From Taxillus chinensis (Eukaryota > Streptophyta > Magnoliopsida > Santalales > Loranthaceae): a DNA stretch of 64,000 bases. The stretch is taken from assembly GCA_023512835.1 (NCBI GenBank), contig CM042091.1:43414107-43478106 (forward strand), given 5' to 3'. A program made the translations under genes and the position numbers. This document shows, piece by piece, positions 11,421-25,300 of the stretch. Every line of letters begins with the position of its first letter. Within the stretch, counting starts at the first letter, position 1. Under the pieces are notes generated by a model, which made no database searches, had not been told where the DNA came from, and saw nothing but the letters and a program-made list of their open reading frames with translations.

Positions 11421-13489
11421 AATATAGAAAAATAAACTTTTATAGGAAATCTGTATTGAAAAATTACAACTTTTATATATAACATTTATTCATTAATAAA
11501 GTACTTGGATTGAAAAATTGTAAACCTTATATTCAGTGAATACAGGTCACATCTGTATGAACTCCAACGCCCAACTATTTAGTATAGGTAGAGAAGCTCT
11601 TTCATCAAAACCAATTCATCATATAAAAAATTGTCTTAAATGTACACCATTAATTACGTCGGATGACGCTGGCATGGCGCTTTCCCTTTTTGTTTGTTGT
11701 TGTTGCTGGTTCTCAACGTTTTAATATTTTAAATTGTTCTTTCAAAAAAATAAAATAAAATTACGTCGGATGAAAGATGAAAGTGGGTGTGTTATTGGTG
11801 CATGCATGTGTAGAAATTCAATGATGTACCTTTATCTGATAACAAATTATATGATGAAAGAAATGGAATACTTTGCACTTCCCCTCATTTATGTCGTTTT
11901 CAACATCCATGTGTTTAACGTACGTATTTCACCAAAAATTTAACACGCGTGCGTCCAAGTCTTGACGCTTAAAAGCAAAAAAAAAAAAAAAAAAAAGAGG
12001 CGTGGGTTTTCCAACTTTTCCAATATCTTAATGTTTCGGTTCGAACATTTGTGTCAATGTCCATGTTTCCCAATTAATGCAATGTAGCATTATTCTCCGT
12101 CGATCCGTGCCTTTCTTTATCCCACGCCTCAATATTCAAGCGAGGTGAAATTCTCCAAAAGATTTCATATAAAAAGTCCATAATTATTGTCCACATAGTA
12201 CAACCAAAGAATTAAAAAAAAAAACAAAACAAAACAAAACTGTAACACAAATTTGTTTCTAAGCATCAACCACGGTGTTCGAATCGTAAATGAACTATAT
12301 CTAAGTTTTAAATAATTTTGAGGTGAGAGCATGTATAACAGATTACGGCATCTTTTTTGTAATCCAAGTGCAATCGTCTTATTTCAGTTTTATGATTCCT
12401 TCTTATGACTCAAGTACAATCAACATTACAAAGCAAATCCTGTGGGGTAATATTCCTAACTCATCCTTGAAATCCAGATTAATTTTTCAAATATTCAATA
12501 GATTGTTGAAGTGGAGAATTGAAGTTTCAACCTTGGAGTAAACTTGCAGTGGCAACAAGGATAGAGTGGGAAAGAGAAGAGCAGAGATTTGTGAAACAAG
12601 GGGAGAGTAAGAAGTGATATTCTTATTTGTGAATTGAATGTGTGAATTGAAGGCAGCAACCAAGCTAAGGTATTCAAGTTGTCTTGTTTTTAAAATTATT
12701 GCTTGAAAATAATAGTTATTATCCTGATTAATCCTAAGTTAGTCACCTAAAAAGCCTATTGTGTTTTTAGTTTAGGCCTTCATGGGTTTATGGTTTTGAT
12801 TTTTCAATTATCTTAGCTAACTGCATGGAGTTCTAATACCTGAATATGAGTAATCAATTCTCAAACATATGGAAAGAAAAGCATAAAATCAAATTGGAAT
12901 ATCAATAGTTAAAGTACCACCTTAAAAAAGAGCTATTGCAACAAAATTTAAATAAATAGGCTTCCCTCCCACAAACAATATAATATAAGCTAGATATATT
13001 AGGCAATTGGTAATCATAATCATAGACATGGATAAAAATTTTCAAATCATTAGGATCCAATGTCATGTGTCATCACCAAACATCCAAAAAATAAAAACAA
13101 CAATAAAACAAAAAATATATATAAAAAACATTAAAACACCTACAACTTATTAAATATGCATGCACAAAACAGAATATATGCACACATCCTCAACTAGCTA
13201 CTAACTTTTCTTTAACATAACATAATCATTGTCCTAGTCTAATGCCAAATTGTTCAAGTATGTCACAAAAATTTTCAAATCACATTTATAGTTTTCTTTA
13301 CTTACCTTAATAGATACACTTGCTTTCGTGGCTATACCTTTTAAGTCCATTCAAGTAGCAATTACAAGAATATCGAAACCCTTTTTTTAATCAAAATAAC
13401 AAACTTTAGTGATTTTATGTGTTAATTTATAGTGCTAGATTAATGTACACTATAGTAAAAGAACACTATGGATTTTAGACATTACATAA

Positions 13490-13491
<2 letters not shown>
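11421..13491. other. AT-rich intergenic DNA
   Basis: Short open frames (11536-11724, 11734-11943, 12323-12541) have no domain or codon-bias support. A poly-A tract lies near 11978-11996 and an (AAAAC)n stretch near 12222-12241. No gene or RNA recognised. Confidence 0.5.

Positions 13492-13566
<75 letters not shown>
13492..13566. repeat. compound (CT)n-(AT)n microsatellite
   Basis: CT repeats run from 13492 to about 13537, followed directly by TA repeats to about 13566. Confidence 0.95.
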
Positions 13567-13571
<5 letters not shown>

Positions 13572-13645
13572 GTTAAAATTAAAATGTAAAACCATATTTT
13601 TATCATGAAAATTTTAATTATAACAAAGCTACAATTAAATGAAAG

Positions 13646-13690
13646 TTTAATCTGAACCATTAGTTGTAACATCTAATGGTTCAGATTAAA
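13646..13690. repeat. perfect 18-bp stem, 9-nt loop
   Basis: Arms 13646-13663 (TTTAATCTGAACCATTAG) and 13673-13690 are exact complements around a 9-nt spacer. The motif recurs in diverged form in the foldback at 13937-14157, so it is probably a remnant of the same MITE family. Confidence 0.85.
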
Positions 13691-13936
13691 ATTCTCACAA
13701 TAAGAATTTAGCCTTACGTTCTCTATGTAACATGACCATATATATTATTTTAGATAATGCCTCCTTTATATTGTCTTGCCTTGAAGAATCCACTGAACCT
13801 ATATTGTGACTCTTTATGTCCTCACCCAAGAGATTAAGACATTGATGATTAACACTTAAAATGGATTACACAACGAGTATTGTCTAAACAATTTCACATG
13901 TATACAATAAAGGTCGAAGTAACAAATGATATTTCA

Positions 13937-14157
13937 TGCAATACCCCAAGATATTGCATAGTGCGATTTCTCTAATCTAGACTATTAGATTTGTTTTTAA
14001 TGGTTTAGATTAAAATTTCATTTAATTATAGTGAAATAATATAGTAGTTAATGTAGCGATGTTATAATTAAACCAAACTCTAATCTAGATAATTTAAAAT
14101 AAATCTAATGATCCAAATTGAAGGAATTAGATCACACAATACCTTGAGGGTATTGTA
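13937..14157. mobile_element. MITE-like foldback element, about 221 bp
   Basis: The ends are inverted repeats of about 100 bp. The left begins TGCAATACCCCAAGATATTG and the right ends in ACCTTGAGGGTATTGTA. Interior arms pair through ATTAGATTT..TTTAGATTA against its complement near 14085-14120. No coding capacity. A target duplication could not be fixed. Confidence 0.7.
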
Positions 14158-14311
14158 TGGGATATGAATCCACAAGTGACAACTCAAAATGCCACAAAAA
14201 TAGTACCACAACCACAATATAATAAGTTTCATATAACACATAAGCCAAAAGCCAGTAGAATCATAGTTCTATGCCTAAAAAATAAATACAATGATAAGAG
14301 TCTGGTAGCAT

Positions 14312-14316
<5 letters not shown>

Positions 14317-14369
<53 letters not shown>
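14317..14369. repeat. compound (AC)n-(AT)n microsatellite
   Basis: About 40 bp of AC repeats followed by about 13 bp of AT repeats. Confidence 0.95.
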
Positions 14370-15369
14370 CATAAACTTAACCCCACCACCACATTTTTCA
14401 TGTTAGCAACTTCTAAACTACAACATATGTCTAAGTACATGTTTGTACTTTCAAGTAAGCAATCCAAGTAGGTAATTCACCCATTCAAAATAGTTTTTTA
14501 ATCTTTATACCCCATTTGTCAAACAAATGATGTATACAAAGAGGGTTAGTTGTCAGATTCCATTTAATTTGGATTGCATTTTGTTTATTTAGTTATTTAA
14601 TTTTGTTAATTCTTATACTTGTCATTTTATTCCCCAAATTTTATTTGTTGACTCTAGACTTAAAAAGAAATTATTGGTACATTATAGCTTCACACAAAGA
14701 AAAACCAATGGCCATGGTCAAAATCAATTAGTCAATGGTCAACAAATAGTCCAAACTAATGGGCTTGAGCTAGTAGAACTCGAGCGGATAAATTTCAAGT
14801 TGGTAGAATGTAGCTAGTGGAGTTGAAACGGTAGAACTCTAGCTACTAAAAACTTCATTGATGGATGAGCTGGTGGAATCTTCAGTGACATAACTTGAAC
14901 TAATAGAATATTCGCTAATGGAACTTGAACTAATGAGTTAGCATGAAATTTACTATTTATCTCAAAATTTAAATATCTGTAACTTTTGATCCAAGGGAGT
15001 TAAAAGCACCCTGACATACTATTGAAAAGAGCTCAAAAAGCTTTACATGATATTATAATGTTTGTTTTAAAACGATGGAAGAATTTTTTTTAAAAAACTC
15101 CATGTCTAATTACTAGACATTGTTGTTTTTTTTCTAAGAAAAATGATCTTGAGATGATGCATGGCAATTGAGGTGAATCTTTAAGTTAGAGCAATATTAA
15201 AAGTTCATGTAAGTCATGAAACAACATTTAACAATTTGTCTAAGCCAACCCTAATCTAGATAATTATTTTTTCTACGAGATGTTATGAGAAAAGATTTAT
15301 ACACAGAGTCGGCTCCAAGGCTAGTCAAGTAAGAACTATGTCTTGGCCTCCAAATGTTAGCCCAAAATT
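14370..15369. other. intergenic, possible decayed LTR sequence
   Basis: Between about 14760 and 14940 there is a degenerate repetition of gagctagtagaact-like words, then text resembling gypsy LTRs (aacttttgatccaagggag). No gene seen. Confidence 0.35.
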
Positions 15370-15765
15370 AGGTCTTCCATCATGGATATAAGAGGTCCAA
15401 TTTGGCCAAAATAAGACCAGTCCATTTGATTTAGCCGTTTTTGAGTTTATCAAAAGCCTCTTTGACAGTAATATTCCAACTAAATGAACCCTTCTTCAGT
15501 ATCAATATGGTTAAATGATTAGCGATTCTTCCATAATTGTGTATAAGTTTTCAATAGCAACTTGTTAAACCCATGAATCCACACATAGCCTTAATGAAAT
15601 GGGCTTTTAGGCCAACCTGCTTCCATCTTTCTGGAATCTATAGACACTTCTTCCCCGTAGATTATATGGCCAATGTATTTAACTTCCTTCGGCGTGAAAA
15701 CACATTTTTCAATCTTTGAATTACATGTGATGCTTCAAAATAGAAATTACAACCACCTCAAGTTT
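15370..15765 (-). pseudogene. decayed Ty3/gypsy reverse transcriptase fragment
   Basis: The minus strand reads KCVFTPKEVKYIGHII, then an SIDSRK..A.WP segment, then an LKTYTQLWK / FDKLK-like stretch. This is the end of the gypsy RT and the connection to RNase H. Stops and frameshifts are frequent, and no LTRs were found close by. Confidence 0.65.
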
Positions 15766-16970
15766 TAAATGATCACCCCACATTTTACCTATAGACCAAA
15801 ATATCATGAAGCTAACCCAATAAGTGTGCAACCTTGTAATTTGATTAATACGTGGTTTGGAGTCATTAAACACATCTCTTCTTTAATATAATTGATCACT
15901 CTCGATACCAACAAAAGATGAACTAATTATTTATGATAAAGGACTCGATTGATAATAGTCCAAAAACCAATTAAACTACACATGGTGGCCTCTAGGCAGT
16001 GTAGCAATGTGTATGGTTAAACACTAGACACACTAGAGAAATATGTGATGAAAGCAAATCAGTGTTGCATGTTAGGATATTTCACTCTATGCATGTCAAA
16101 GGCAAGCTTTAGCGTATTAGTTGATTTTCTATAAGACTTTATTTTATTTTATTTATAGAATTTTAAAAAAAATCATAAAATTATCTTTACAACATAAAAT
16201 TATCTATATATAATGTTTTCAAATATATATAATTATTAAATTATAAAAATTAATAGTTAGAAAGTAATAATTAAAAGATAAAAATAAACAAAGAAAAACA
16301 AATGATAAAAATAAGAATAAAAATATTATTTTAATAATATACGAAATAATAAAAAATATATATTATGGTGTTAATTATTATAAGAAAGCCAAAAAATAGT
16401 TTAAATTCTTAAATTTAGAAAAAACGATAGTAATTCATAAGGAACCCGACATGTCCCGTTCTAATCTGACTTTTTTTAAATATTTTAAATAGTTTTAGTT
16501 TAAAATATATGCCTACCTTGTCCCAATCGGACCCCATACCAATTTGTCGCACTCATTAGCCAAATTCCGTCCCAACCCAAACACATTCAAAACAGATTTG
16601 GATCATCTACTGCTGAACCCTCAATCATCTTATTCTTATTTCTGACTCTTTCTTCATACAATCGCTTTTCAATAAACTAGTTGAATTGCATGTTTCCATC
16701 CAAACACTAATGTTTTGTTTCGGGGTGTTGTAAGAGCCTCTTTAAACTTTTGTACCAGTCAATTTTTGTAGTAGCCTTTGCAACATCTATAAAGCTTGAA
16801 CTTTGTAGCGTTTAGCTAATTGAATTCTAACACTTTGGTAAGTTTGGTTAGAATGTTTTCTTTTTTTCGTTTTTAAAATGTAATAATTATTTTCATGTAC
16901 AGAAAATAATCAAAGATGTTTCTATTTTTAAAATAATTTTTGTTATTTTCAATTTTTAGCCACTACAAAA
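15766..16970. other. AT-rich intergenic with MITE debris
   Basis: 16440-16590 resembles the cccgacc/ccccgtccc hAT MITE at 29746-29986, including the aaatagttttaactt-like core, but lacks clear ends. Elsewhere AT-rich sequence without genes. Confidence 0.4.
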
Positions 16971-17330
16971 AATGAGTTATTGAGACTGATTCAAAACCAT
17001 CCCTAGTAGAGATATAATTTCATCCCAAATCACTATTTGAGACGGTTTTAAGTCGTCGCATTGCCCCCTCAATTGTTACTGTCTCAAATGGAATTTTTAG
17101 GACAGAAATCATATTTCCACCCCCAAAAATTTTTTACGACATTTGTTGTCGTCCCAATGATAATTTAGTTAATTAATTAAATTTAAAAATATTTGGGACG
17201 ATTTGTTCCATTCCAAATTGTTTGCAACAGTTTTTTTTATCCCAAATTATTGGCAATAGTTTTTTTCATCTAAAAACAAATTCTATTATAACCAACTTTG
17301 CAACGGTTTTTATCAGTCTCTAAATACCAT
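16971..17330. mobile_element. CACTA-like (En/Spm) terminus
   Basis: Starts CACTACAAAAAATGAG, the typical end of CACTA transposons. It is followed by repeated subterminal words of the type gggacgatttt / catcccaaat in both orientations (17030-17320), as expected of CACTA subterminal repeats. No matching opposite end was found, so it may be a fragment. Confidence 0.5.
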
Positions 17331-17663
17331 TTGTAACCATTTAAAATTTTATTCAAAAATAATATATTCATATATAAAAGAAAATTCACAACCAAATATT
17401 CATATAAAATAAAATTGATAGAAAATAGTGTGTTCATTAAATGTTATATATTTATTTATTAATTAAATGACTGGAATGCCCAAAAAGCAAGGCATTTTTT
17501 AACAACTATCAACTTCTTGACAAATCATTAACCACAACCATCAAAATTACAATAGAGGGTGCCCTCAACTTTGAAAAATGAGGGCAAAGAGGGCACCCTT
17601 CTGGTATTAGTTATGCAGATAAGCTCCTGTTCTGAGGGCAAAAAATGTATGATAACCGATTCT

Positions 17664-17894
17664 TCAAGGGCATTTTTCAATGTCTCTATAGTGCCTTTGA
17701 TAGATATCTATCACCTGTGCCTCTGAGTCACTTGGATCAAACATAAGCATCACAAATTTTTCCTCATCCTTACTCTGTGAATGAGAAGCGAGCTTTTCAC
17801 CAATTTCATTTAGTGTATGTCGGGCTTGACCATGGGGCTTCAAAGAAGATTCTGAATTAGTAGTAAAATCTAATTTCAAAGTATCAACAACCAC
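17664..17894 (-). other. short open frame, unknown product
   Basis: A 76-residue frame with a non-repetitive, coding-like composition (for example DEEKFVMLMFDPSDSEAQVI). It lies downstream of the CACTA-like end and could be a fragment of a CACTA-borne gene. The frame stays open upstream of its first Met for a short way. I do not recognise a domain. The only nearby structure is an 11-bp hairpin (agggtgccctc / gagggcaccct) near 17556-17603. Confidence 0.3.
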
Positions 17895-19129
17895 AAATTT
17901 CTTTTGCTGTCCATCAACCTCCTATGCAATGAACTTTGCTTTTCCATGAGTCTCACCTCTACCTTGCTTCCCATGAGTAGTTTTACATGTTTAAAATTAC
18001 ATAAAGCAAAATTTAAAATCTACCAGCATTAATAGTTGAGGGCACTTTATATTAGGCAACTTTAATTTTAAAATTTTAAAATTATAAATTTTGAGGCAAT
18101 TGCTTGCCAAATGTTAAATTTAACTAGCTACTACTCTAGAGTTTATAATTTCAACAAAATTTATAAACAAAATAAAAATTTTAAATAAAATTTATGATGA
18201 ATATTACTCCATGTAAATAAACATGTAAGATTTTTAACTAACTAATTTCTTGTGCTCTTTAAAAAAACAAAAATGAGAGATATTCAACGATCTGTGGCTA
18301 TGTTTGTTATCATTATTCAACAATAATTTTTTATTTTTAAATACAAAAAATACCACACAATTATTATTTGAAGAATATTTTCACTTTTATTTTTGAATAC
18401 AAGTAATACTCAAATTCAAAAAACTAAAAATATATTTTTATTATTTTCCTTTGTTTTTATTTTTCTCCTCAGCTCCTCTCAACTACGTTCATTTATCTCC
18501 TCAGCTCCTCCCGACCATGTCCTCCTCACCGCTATCCTCCCTGACCGCCATCCTCCTCGCACAATCTTGTCCTCCTCAACCATGTCCTCCCTGTCACCAT
18601 CCTCCCTACACAACCACATTGTCCATGCACGATCATCACCTGATCTACTCCAGTCCGACATGATGTTGTGCTATGTTGGTCTAGCGTCTGGCGTGATGTC
18701 CACAATTGAATACCAATTCTAAAAACAATCCCAAAAAAAAAAAAGTATATTCAATTCCAATAAAAACTGTTTTTAAATACAATTTTTAAAAACTAATAAC
18801 TAAAAAGAATAGCTTCACACTACCAAAATGCTAAACATACCCACCAATGGTATAAATTAACTAAGATAGCTCTTATAAAAGTAAATTTAAAAAACTAACA
18901 TAATAATATTAAAACATAAAAAAAATTAAATATTATCCAAACAAACGGTTTTTAAAATTATTCAAACACAAATACAATATTCACATAATATTATTAAAAT
19001 ATAAATATAATATTTAAAATTTTATATTCAAATAAATATAAAAAACATTTAAATGAAAATTCAAATAATATTATTAAAATATAAATATAATATTCAAATA
19101 ATATTCTTCAAACATTCTGTTACAATTCT
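17895..19129. other. AT-rich intergenic with possible MITE
   Basis: A C-rich open frame at 18393-18722 is flanked by AT-rich DNA of the tttttatttttaaatac type in roughly inverted arrangement (about 18300 and 18780), suggesting a non-autonomous DNA element. 18960-19130 is an AT-rich region with repeated aaataatattattaaaatataa words. Confidence 0.35.
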
Positions 19130-19309
19130 TTTTTTAAAATATTTTCATAAAGATTAAAAAGCAATACAGGAGAGCCTCAACTGATACCGCACTGCCACTG
19201 TCCAATGCTTGGACCGCCCATTCCTCAAAAAAGAGACTAACTGCACAGAATTTTCCATTTTAGCTTCTTTCCAAGATTTCATACAAAAAGTTGCGCTAGA
19301 GAATCTTTT
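19130..19309 (-). other. BRF1 probable 3' UTR
   Basis: Sequence directly after the BRF1 TGA (19312-19310 on the minus strand). It is non-coding and becomes A/T-rich toward 19130, where transcription may end. The exact poly(A) site cannot be read from the sequence. Confidence 0.4.
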
Positions 19310-22300
19310 TCAGTAATTATCTTCATCATATCCGTCTTCTTCATACGAATAGTCGCCATACTCTCTAGTATACTCATCATCTTCACTTTCAGCTTCATCC
19401 TCCTGTCCATCATTTCCAAACACATCCTCTGGCTCGTGGACTTCATTTTCTGGAGCAGTCAATTCAGCTCGAGATCTCTTATGGTTATCTGCCTCCTGTT
19501 AACAAAGTCAAAAATAAACAGATGTTATAATCAGAAAAGCTTCCCTGTGAAAATACTTGGATGCATTCTGTAATTGCCTGGACTTATTATTTTTTAAGGG
19601 ATGATATTTGCTAATTCAGTTCATGTTTCAGCCCATGTAACCCACAAACTTTGCAGCTTAAGGCCTAGCATGTACGTTTAGATGAAAGGGATCTTTCTAT
19701 CTGCCATCCAGTTACTAAAACCAAGGTTATAAAAGATGGGAGACGATCCTGGACGGACAATGCTCGTCTAGCATCTAAACGGTTTAAAAACTAATAAAAT
19801 GATTTCCATATTTTGAGTATTTTTTAATAAATATAAGTAAAATTATATATTAATACCATATAATTCAATAAACATACGAAATATATGATTCACAAACCAC
19901 ACATTCACATCAAAAAATACAAAATATAATTACATTATCATCAAAATTTATGCTAAATATTTTATTTATATTGTAGCGAGAAACAAAGAAAAAATAGTAT
20001 AAAAAAGTGTCTAGAGGGTTTTGACCTAAAAAAATGGCATTGACCATTTTTCCTTTGCCTAAACAACGATCCAGGCCGTTTTATACGACACAGGCAAAAA
20101 CTAAGGAATGACGAGACTAAATGCAGATATTCATGCAAAGCTAGAAGTTGCTTTGAATGAGGAATAATGTGATGTTGGTTGGGAACATACGGCATTAATC
20201 AATAACAGAAAACCAGTTTGAAGTGAGACAACCAACTTAGAGAAGGAGATTAGAAAGGTTCTAGACCTCAAAACTTTTAAGTGCAAGTGATAATGTGATG
20301 AAAATTTGATGAAATGCATACTGTTTTGAATGAGAATGAGCAATATATGATCTAGACACTTTTTTTCCTTGTATGGCGGTGAAAAGAAAAGAGTCCGAAG
20401 AGAGACTGCACCTTCATCTATCTCAATCTCCCCTCTCTGGAGGATATCACCTTGGAATTGTTAGTTTCTGACAGAAATACAGAAACCTTAAGCGTAGCCT
20501 CAAAACAATGCTTTTAGGTATTTTTCGCCTGATTTCATGGTGCTGTTGTGGGATTCGGGGAACCAAACAAGGGAAGCTGACCGGGGTAGACAAATTGGTC
20601 ACTGATGGAAGCATGGGTTTGGCATGAGAATCTGATATTTTGGCCACTGATTTGTGGAGAAATAAGTAAGATCAAGATTCCAGCAGCAGGTAGATTTGTG
20701 GAGATGGAGGTGAAATATGGCAGCAAAGATATGAGGGAGGTAATCTGTGATGTTTTATTTAGAAAGATCTAAGGAGGTGTGGTAAACTGAGGAAGAGAAG
20801 GAAGTGCATTGAGCCATGCAATTTGTATCAAATATAAAACGACAATTGGCTCCAACTCTCTTTAATTACATATGCCAACGTAGCATTTGTTATATACTTC
20901 CACATGTTTGCATGGAAATGAACTTTCCATTTCACACATTATTTATCCATTTTATTTCAGAAATCATTTTCCAGCCAATGGAAGAAAGGAAATAAAAAAC
21001 AAAATTTTGATGAACTTACATTCTCATCAAAAAGATTCTTCAGAACATCATAATTGATTCTTGAACTGTGCCTCTGCAGGGAAATGAAATTATGTCTCAT
21101 TGTAAATATCAAATGCAACTTGATTAACATTTACTGCATCACATATGCTTTATATTCAACAAGGTCTATTGCGTATTTGCAAGATCAAATTTTTTCATAT
21201 AATACGTCTTGATATTATGATTCACAAAAAAAATATCTAAGTTCACACTCTTAATGCATGTATAGTTCACAATATCATGAAGCTGAACTTTTAAATAAAT
21301 AAATGCAACTATATTGCATATTAAAAAATAATAGACAATAATAAATACTAATGTCAAAATGTAAAACATCATCAATATACTTGTAAAATATTTTGCTCTG
21401 ATAAAATAGCGCTTCATTACGTGTTAATTCATCACCAAACAACGAAATTAGAGATTCCATGGATAAAAAAAGTGTAATATATATTCCATGAAATCAAAGA
21501 TGTGGTGTTGTTTAAGTTACCTGAACTATGTCAAGAAAAAGGCTTAGGTTTGGCTGCTCTAGGAAAAGAAAAACCTTAGAAAATGACAATTGTCTCTACA
21601 TTTGTGCAACAGGGCCTTTACAAAACATAACTTATAAGCTATCACATAACTTTAATTACAAATCCTGCCCTCAACTTGCCACAATACTAACAATTGCAAG
21701 TTGCAATATTATTTCCCAATTTACCAACCTCTAGAATAATTTTCTAGTGCAGAACTTTTTTTGGTTGACATTTTTATTAAAAGAGAAAGTCACTAAGGAG
21801 GTAACAAGCATTAAAACTGCAGGTATAAAATAAGATTAAAACCCTCCACAAGGCAAGGAATTTCACAACACAAAACAACTTCAAATCACAAACCTTCAAA
21901 ATCCGTCAAACAACCCCCCGCTGCAATCTCATGACTTATGCTGCTATCTGAACCCAAGCAGTCCTAAGACAAAAACTCTTAACTACCACAGCCCAGCTAC
22001 AACACAAAAGCATATGGTCAACCTTCTCTCGGACACTCGCACAAAGCAAAAGGAAAAAACCAAGTTCAGTTGGAACCTAGGCCTCCAAATAACCCACCAC
22101 CATGGAGAAGACACCATGTGGGCAGCATTCATAACCACAGCATTCTGCTGCCAGCACACAGGATGAGACTAGTAACTTGCAGCAAAAAAGTCCAAGAACC
22201 CCCCAACTTTCCGATTTTAAGCATTGCAGACAAAGGTGATGTCGCAGCCCTACTTTCACATAGTCCAGCACTTGCATAGGTGGAAAAGAAGCCTACAGTG

Positions 22301-25300
22301 ATTGTCTCCCACACCAAGCATCACCCCAAAAGGATATTGAATTCCCCCTCCCCCAGCTTCCCCTCCACCGACCCCTCACTTAAGCACTTCCACAACCTAA
22401 CCCCAGAAAAATGCCTACTTGGCTTTAGGAACATGGTTTAAAGTCGTGGTCACAAACGTCATCATGTCACGGTTGAAGATAACTCGTTGCATCTCAGGCC
22501 GAGATGTTACTTTACACATGAAATAAAGTTCAAATGTTTCTAAAAAAATCATAAAAAGACAATCACATTGGAACCATTAAATAAGCAAAATAAATGATTT
22601 GGAGTGCATAGTAAGACTTTAATTATTTAAAACAAAAACTCTTAAACACTATTATAACATTAAAATAAATAAATATATTATTAGCTTTTAAAACATAGCT
22701 AGTAGCTTATTCAACATCCTCAAAAATAACATAACAAAAAATAATTAATTAAAATAAAATCACAATACGTAAAAATTATTAATTAAAATTTTTTTATAGG
22801 TAAAAAAATAATATATTAAAGAAAAGAATGTACAAGCAAAGGAGGCAGAAAATAGCCTCATCCAATTAAAAGAGCCCAGACAAATATTATAATGAAACCA
22901 CAATAAGCCTAATATAAAGCCTAAAAATAGGCAAAAGAAAGAACTCCCTAAAAGCCAACTACCTCGGCCTAGATGGCCGAAACACCCTGACATCATAATT
23001 AATCGAAAAGACAAGCCGTTTAAGCTCCCACACACTTATTAATCAAATTAATTTCTATGTATATATAATAGTTCTTATTAAATTAGTATAATATTTTTTA
23101 GAAAAAAATAATTTCAAATTATTAAATATAGAAATTGTTTTTACTTGTAAAAAAATTATTTTAATTTTAAGTTTTTATTTTACATTTTAGTTAAAAAAAA
23201 TAATTACCTAACAATTAAAAAAATAAAAAAACACACAAAACATAAATAAATTTAAGTATTGTATATATATATATATAACAACTACAAGACTATGATACTT
23301 TTTTTGGTATCGGCAGACTTGATAGGCATAACTTCAACTCTCTGCCTGCAGTGCAAAGAGGAAGGACAACCTTAACTCCTATTAGAATTATCCCACATTA
23401 AAGAAGTTATCAACCAAATATTGATTAATAAAGATCTAATAGTAACTTCTCCAACAAATTGAAATTAGGATGAAAGCTCTTTGGAATCTAACAATGGTAT
23501 TAGAGCACATTGTGTTTTTCACTTACAATGTCCAACCTGTAAATATATCCCCCGATGTTACATCTCATTCACGATTTAAGATGTGTGTATTATCCATGTT
23601 GACATATAAGTGAAAGTTTTAGAACTGTCCCACATCAAAAAAGTTATCAATTAAATATTGATTAATAAAGATTCAAAGGTAATTTGTCCAATAACTAATT
23701 GGTTTCAGGATGCAAGTCCTTCAAACTCTAATAACTCTAATCATCATACTCAAAATTGATCCCAACTTCATCCATCATTTTCCGGTTTTCTCTCTACGCC
23801 TATTATTACCCAACTTCATCTTTTTCCAAGACATCTCTCTCTGTCCATATAAAATTTAAACATTAAGATTATTTTTGTCGTTTTAAACATTCATAACATT
23901 TTTAATTTACCAAACAATTATTAGTATTTTTAAAAACTACAATACTTTTAAAATCATAGTTTATTAAGACTCAGCTACTTGTTTTTATAGCAACTATTTT
24001 TTTCATTGCGACATTAACATATTAAGCCTATAACACTAAATTTCTAACAAATCTAAATTATGATCACCTGGCACTTTTAAAACCTATTTATCATAAAGAC
24101 CAAGCCAATCACCCACAAACATAAAATTAGGGACGGCCTTACTAAGGCCTAACCATCACATATTTTTATGAAGTGCCTCATAATGTGGTCTGCAGTTGAA
24201 CAAAACTACTATTCTATACAACTACTAAAGCCCCAACCCCAGTTTTGTCATGTTGTATTTACATAAATAACTTTCAAACATTCTAAATAACTCATTATTA
24301 TCCTATCAATTAAATAACTACCTTCATTAATATCACTTCAATTAAATAACTGCCAAACTAAATTATTATAATAAAATATTAATAGAAACTTCCTTTAAAA
24401 TATTATTCTAAAAATAATAGGGTGTCAGACACATTGCATGTGTGGCGAGGCTAGTTAGTTCTAACGACATAAATGAGGCAAATCACTCCAAAGCATTTTT
24501 ATAAGAGGGCATATCGTTCACAAGGGTTAGTAAACCGAAGCAAATTAGTATTTATCCATTTTCTCGTTAGATTTCTTTCTCTAGGAAACCTGCCAATATA
24601 TATATTCGTGTGTGTATATAGGACAGGCGCAATAACTTTTGTCACTCATGGAGATTATGAGAGAGAAAAGGAAGGTTTCATATCATACAAGATTTACAAA
24701 TTAAAAACTGAAAATCAAACAATGAAAGGAGTCGATGAACAGGATTACAATATTTTGTACTCAGATAAAATTTGTAGAACCAAATACACAGGAGAGATAT
24801 TAGGCTGGTGTATGCAAGAAGCTCTTATTATAGGGCATGCATACCTTCTTAGACAGCATTTGATGGGTAGCTTCTGCAGCAGTTTGAGGAGGACCTGAGT
24901 TTCTTGCTTCTGCAGCATTTTTTTCTCGCCTCTCCTGTTGTAGATTTAAAAGAAGACCAAATCAAACCACAACTATAAAACTTTATTTAAAAAAAGGCTA
25001 AATTAAGGAAAATACTAGGAATTAAAAATTATAATTTGAATGATAAATAACAGTATTGCAGAATAAAATTTAACAAAACATTATGCACAACAAACAAAAT
25101 AAAAGGATCCACAAATACTATAATATTAAAAAAGGAAGAAATTAACCTTTCTAGATTTTGCCACTGCCGCTCTAGAAGACCGTTCAAGCTCCAATGCAGC
25201 CTGCAGTTCCTCTGGACGGCCACGGAAGTTGGCCTTAAATTCTTCCTCCTGAGCTGCAGCTGCAGCTGCTGCAGCTGCTTCCTTAACAGCTTGTTCCTAT

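Noticed and set aside
24473..24898. Plus-strand 141-codon frame
   Set aside because: It overlaps BRF1 exon 17 on the other strand and its composition looks random; no domain.
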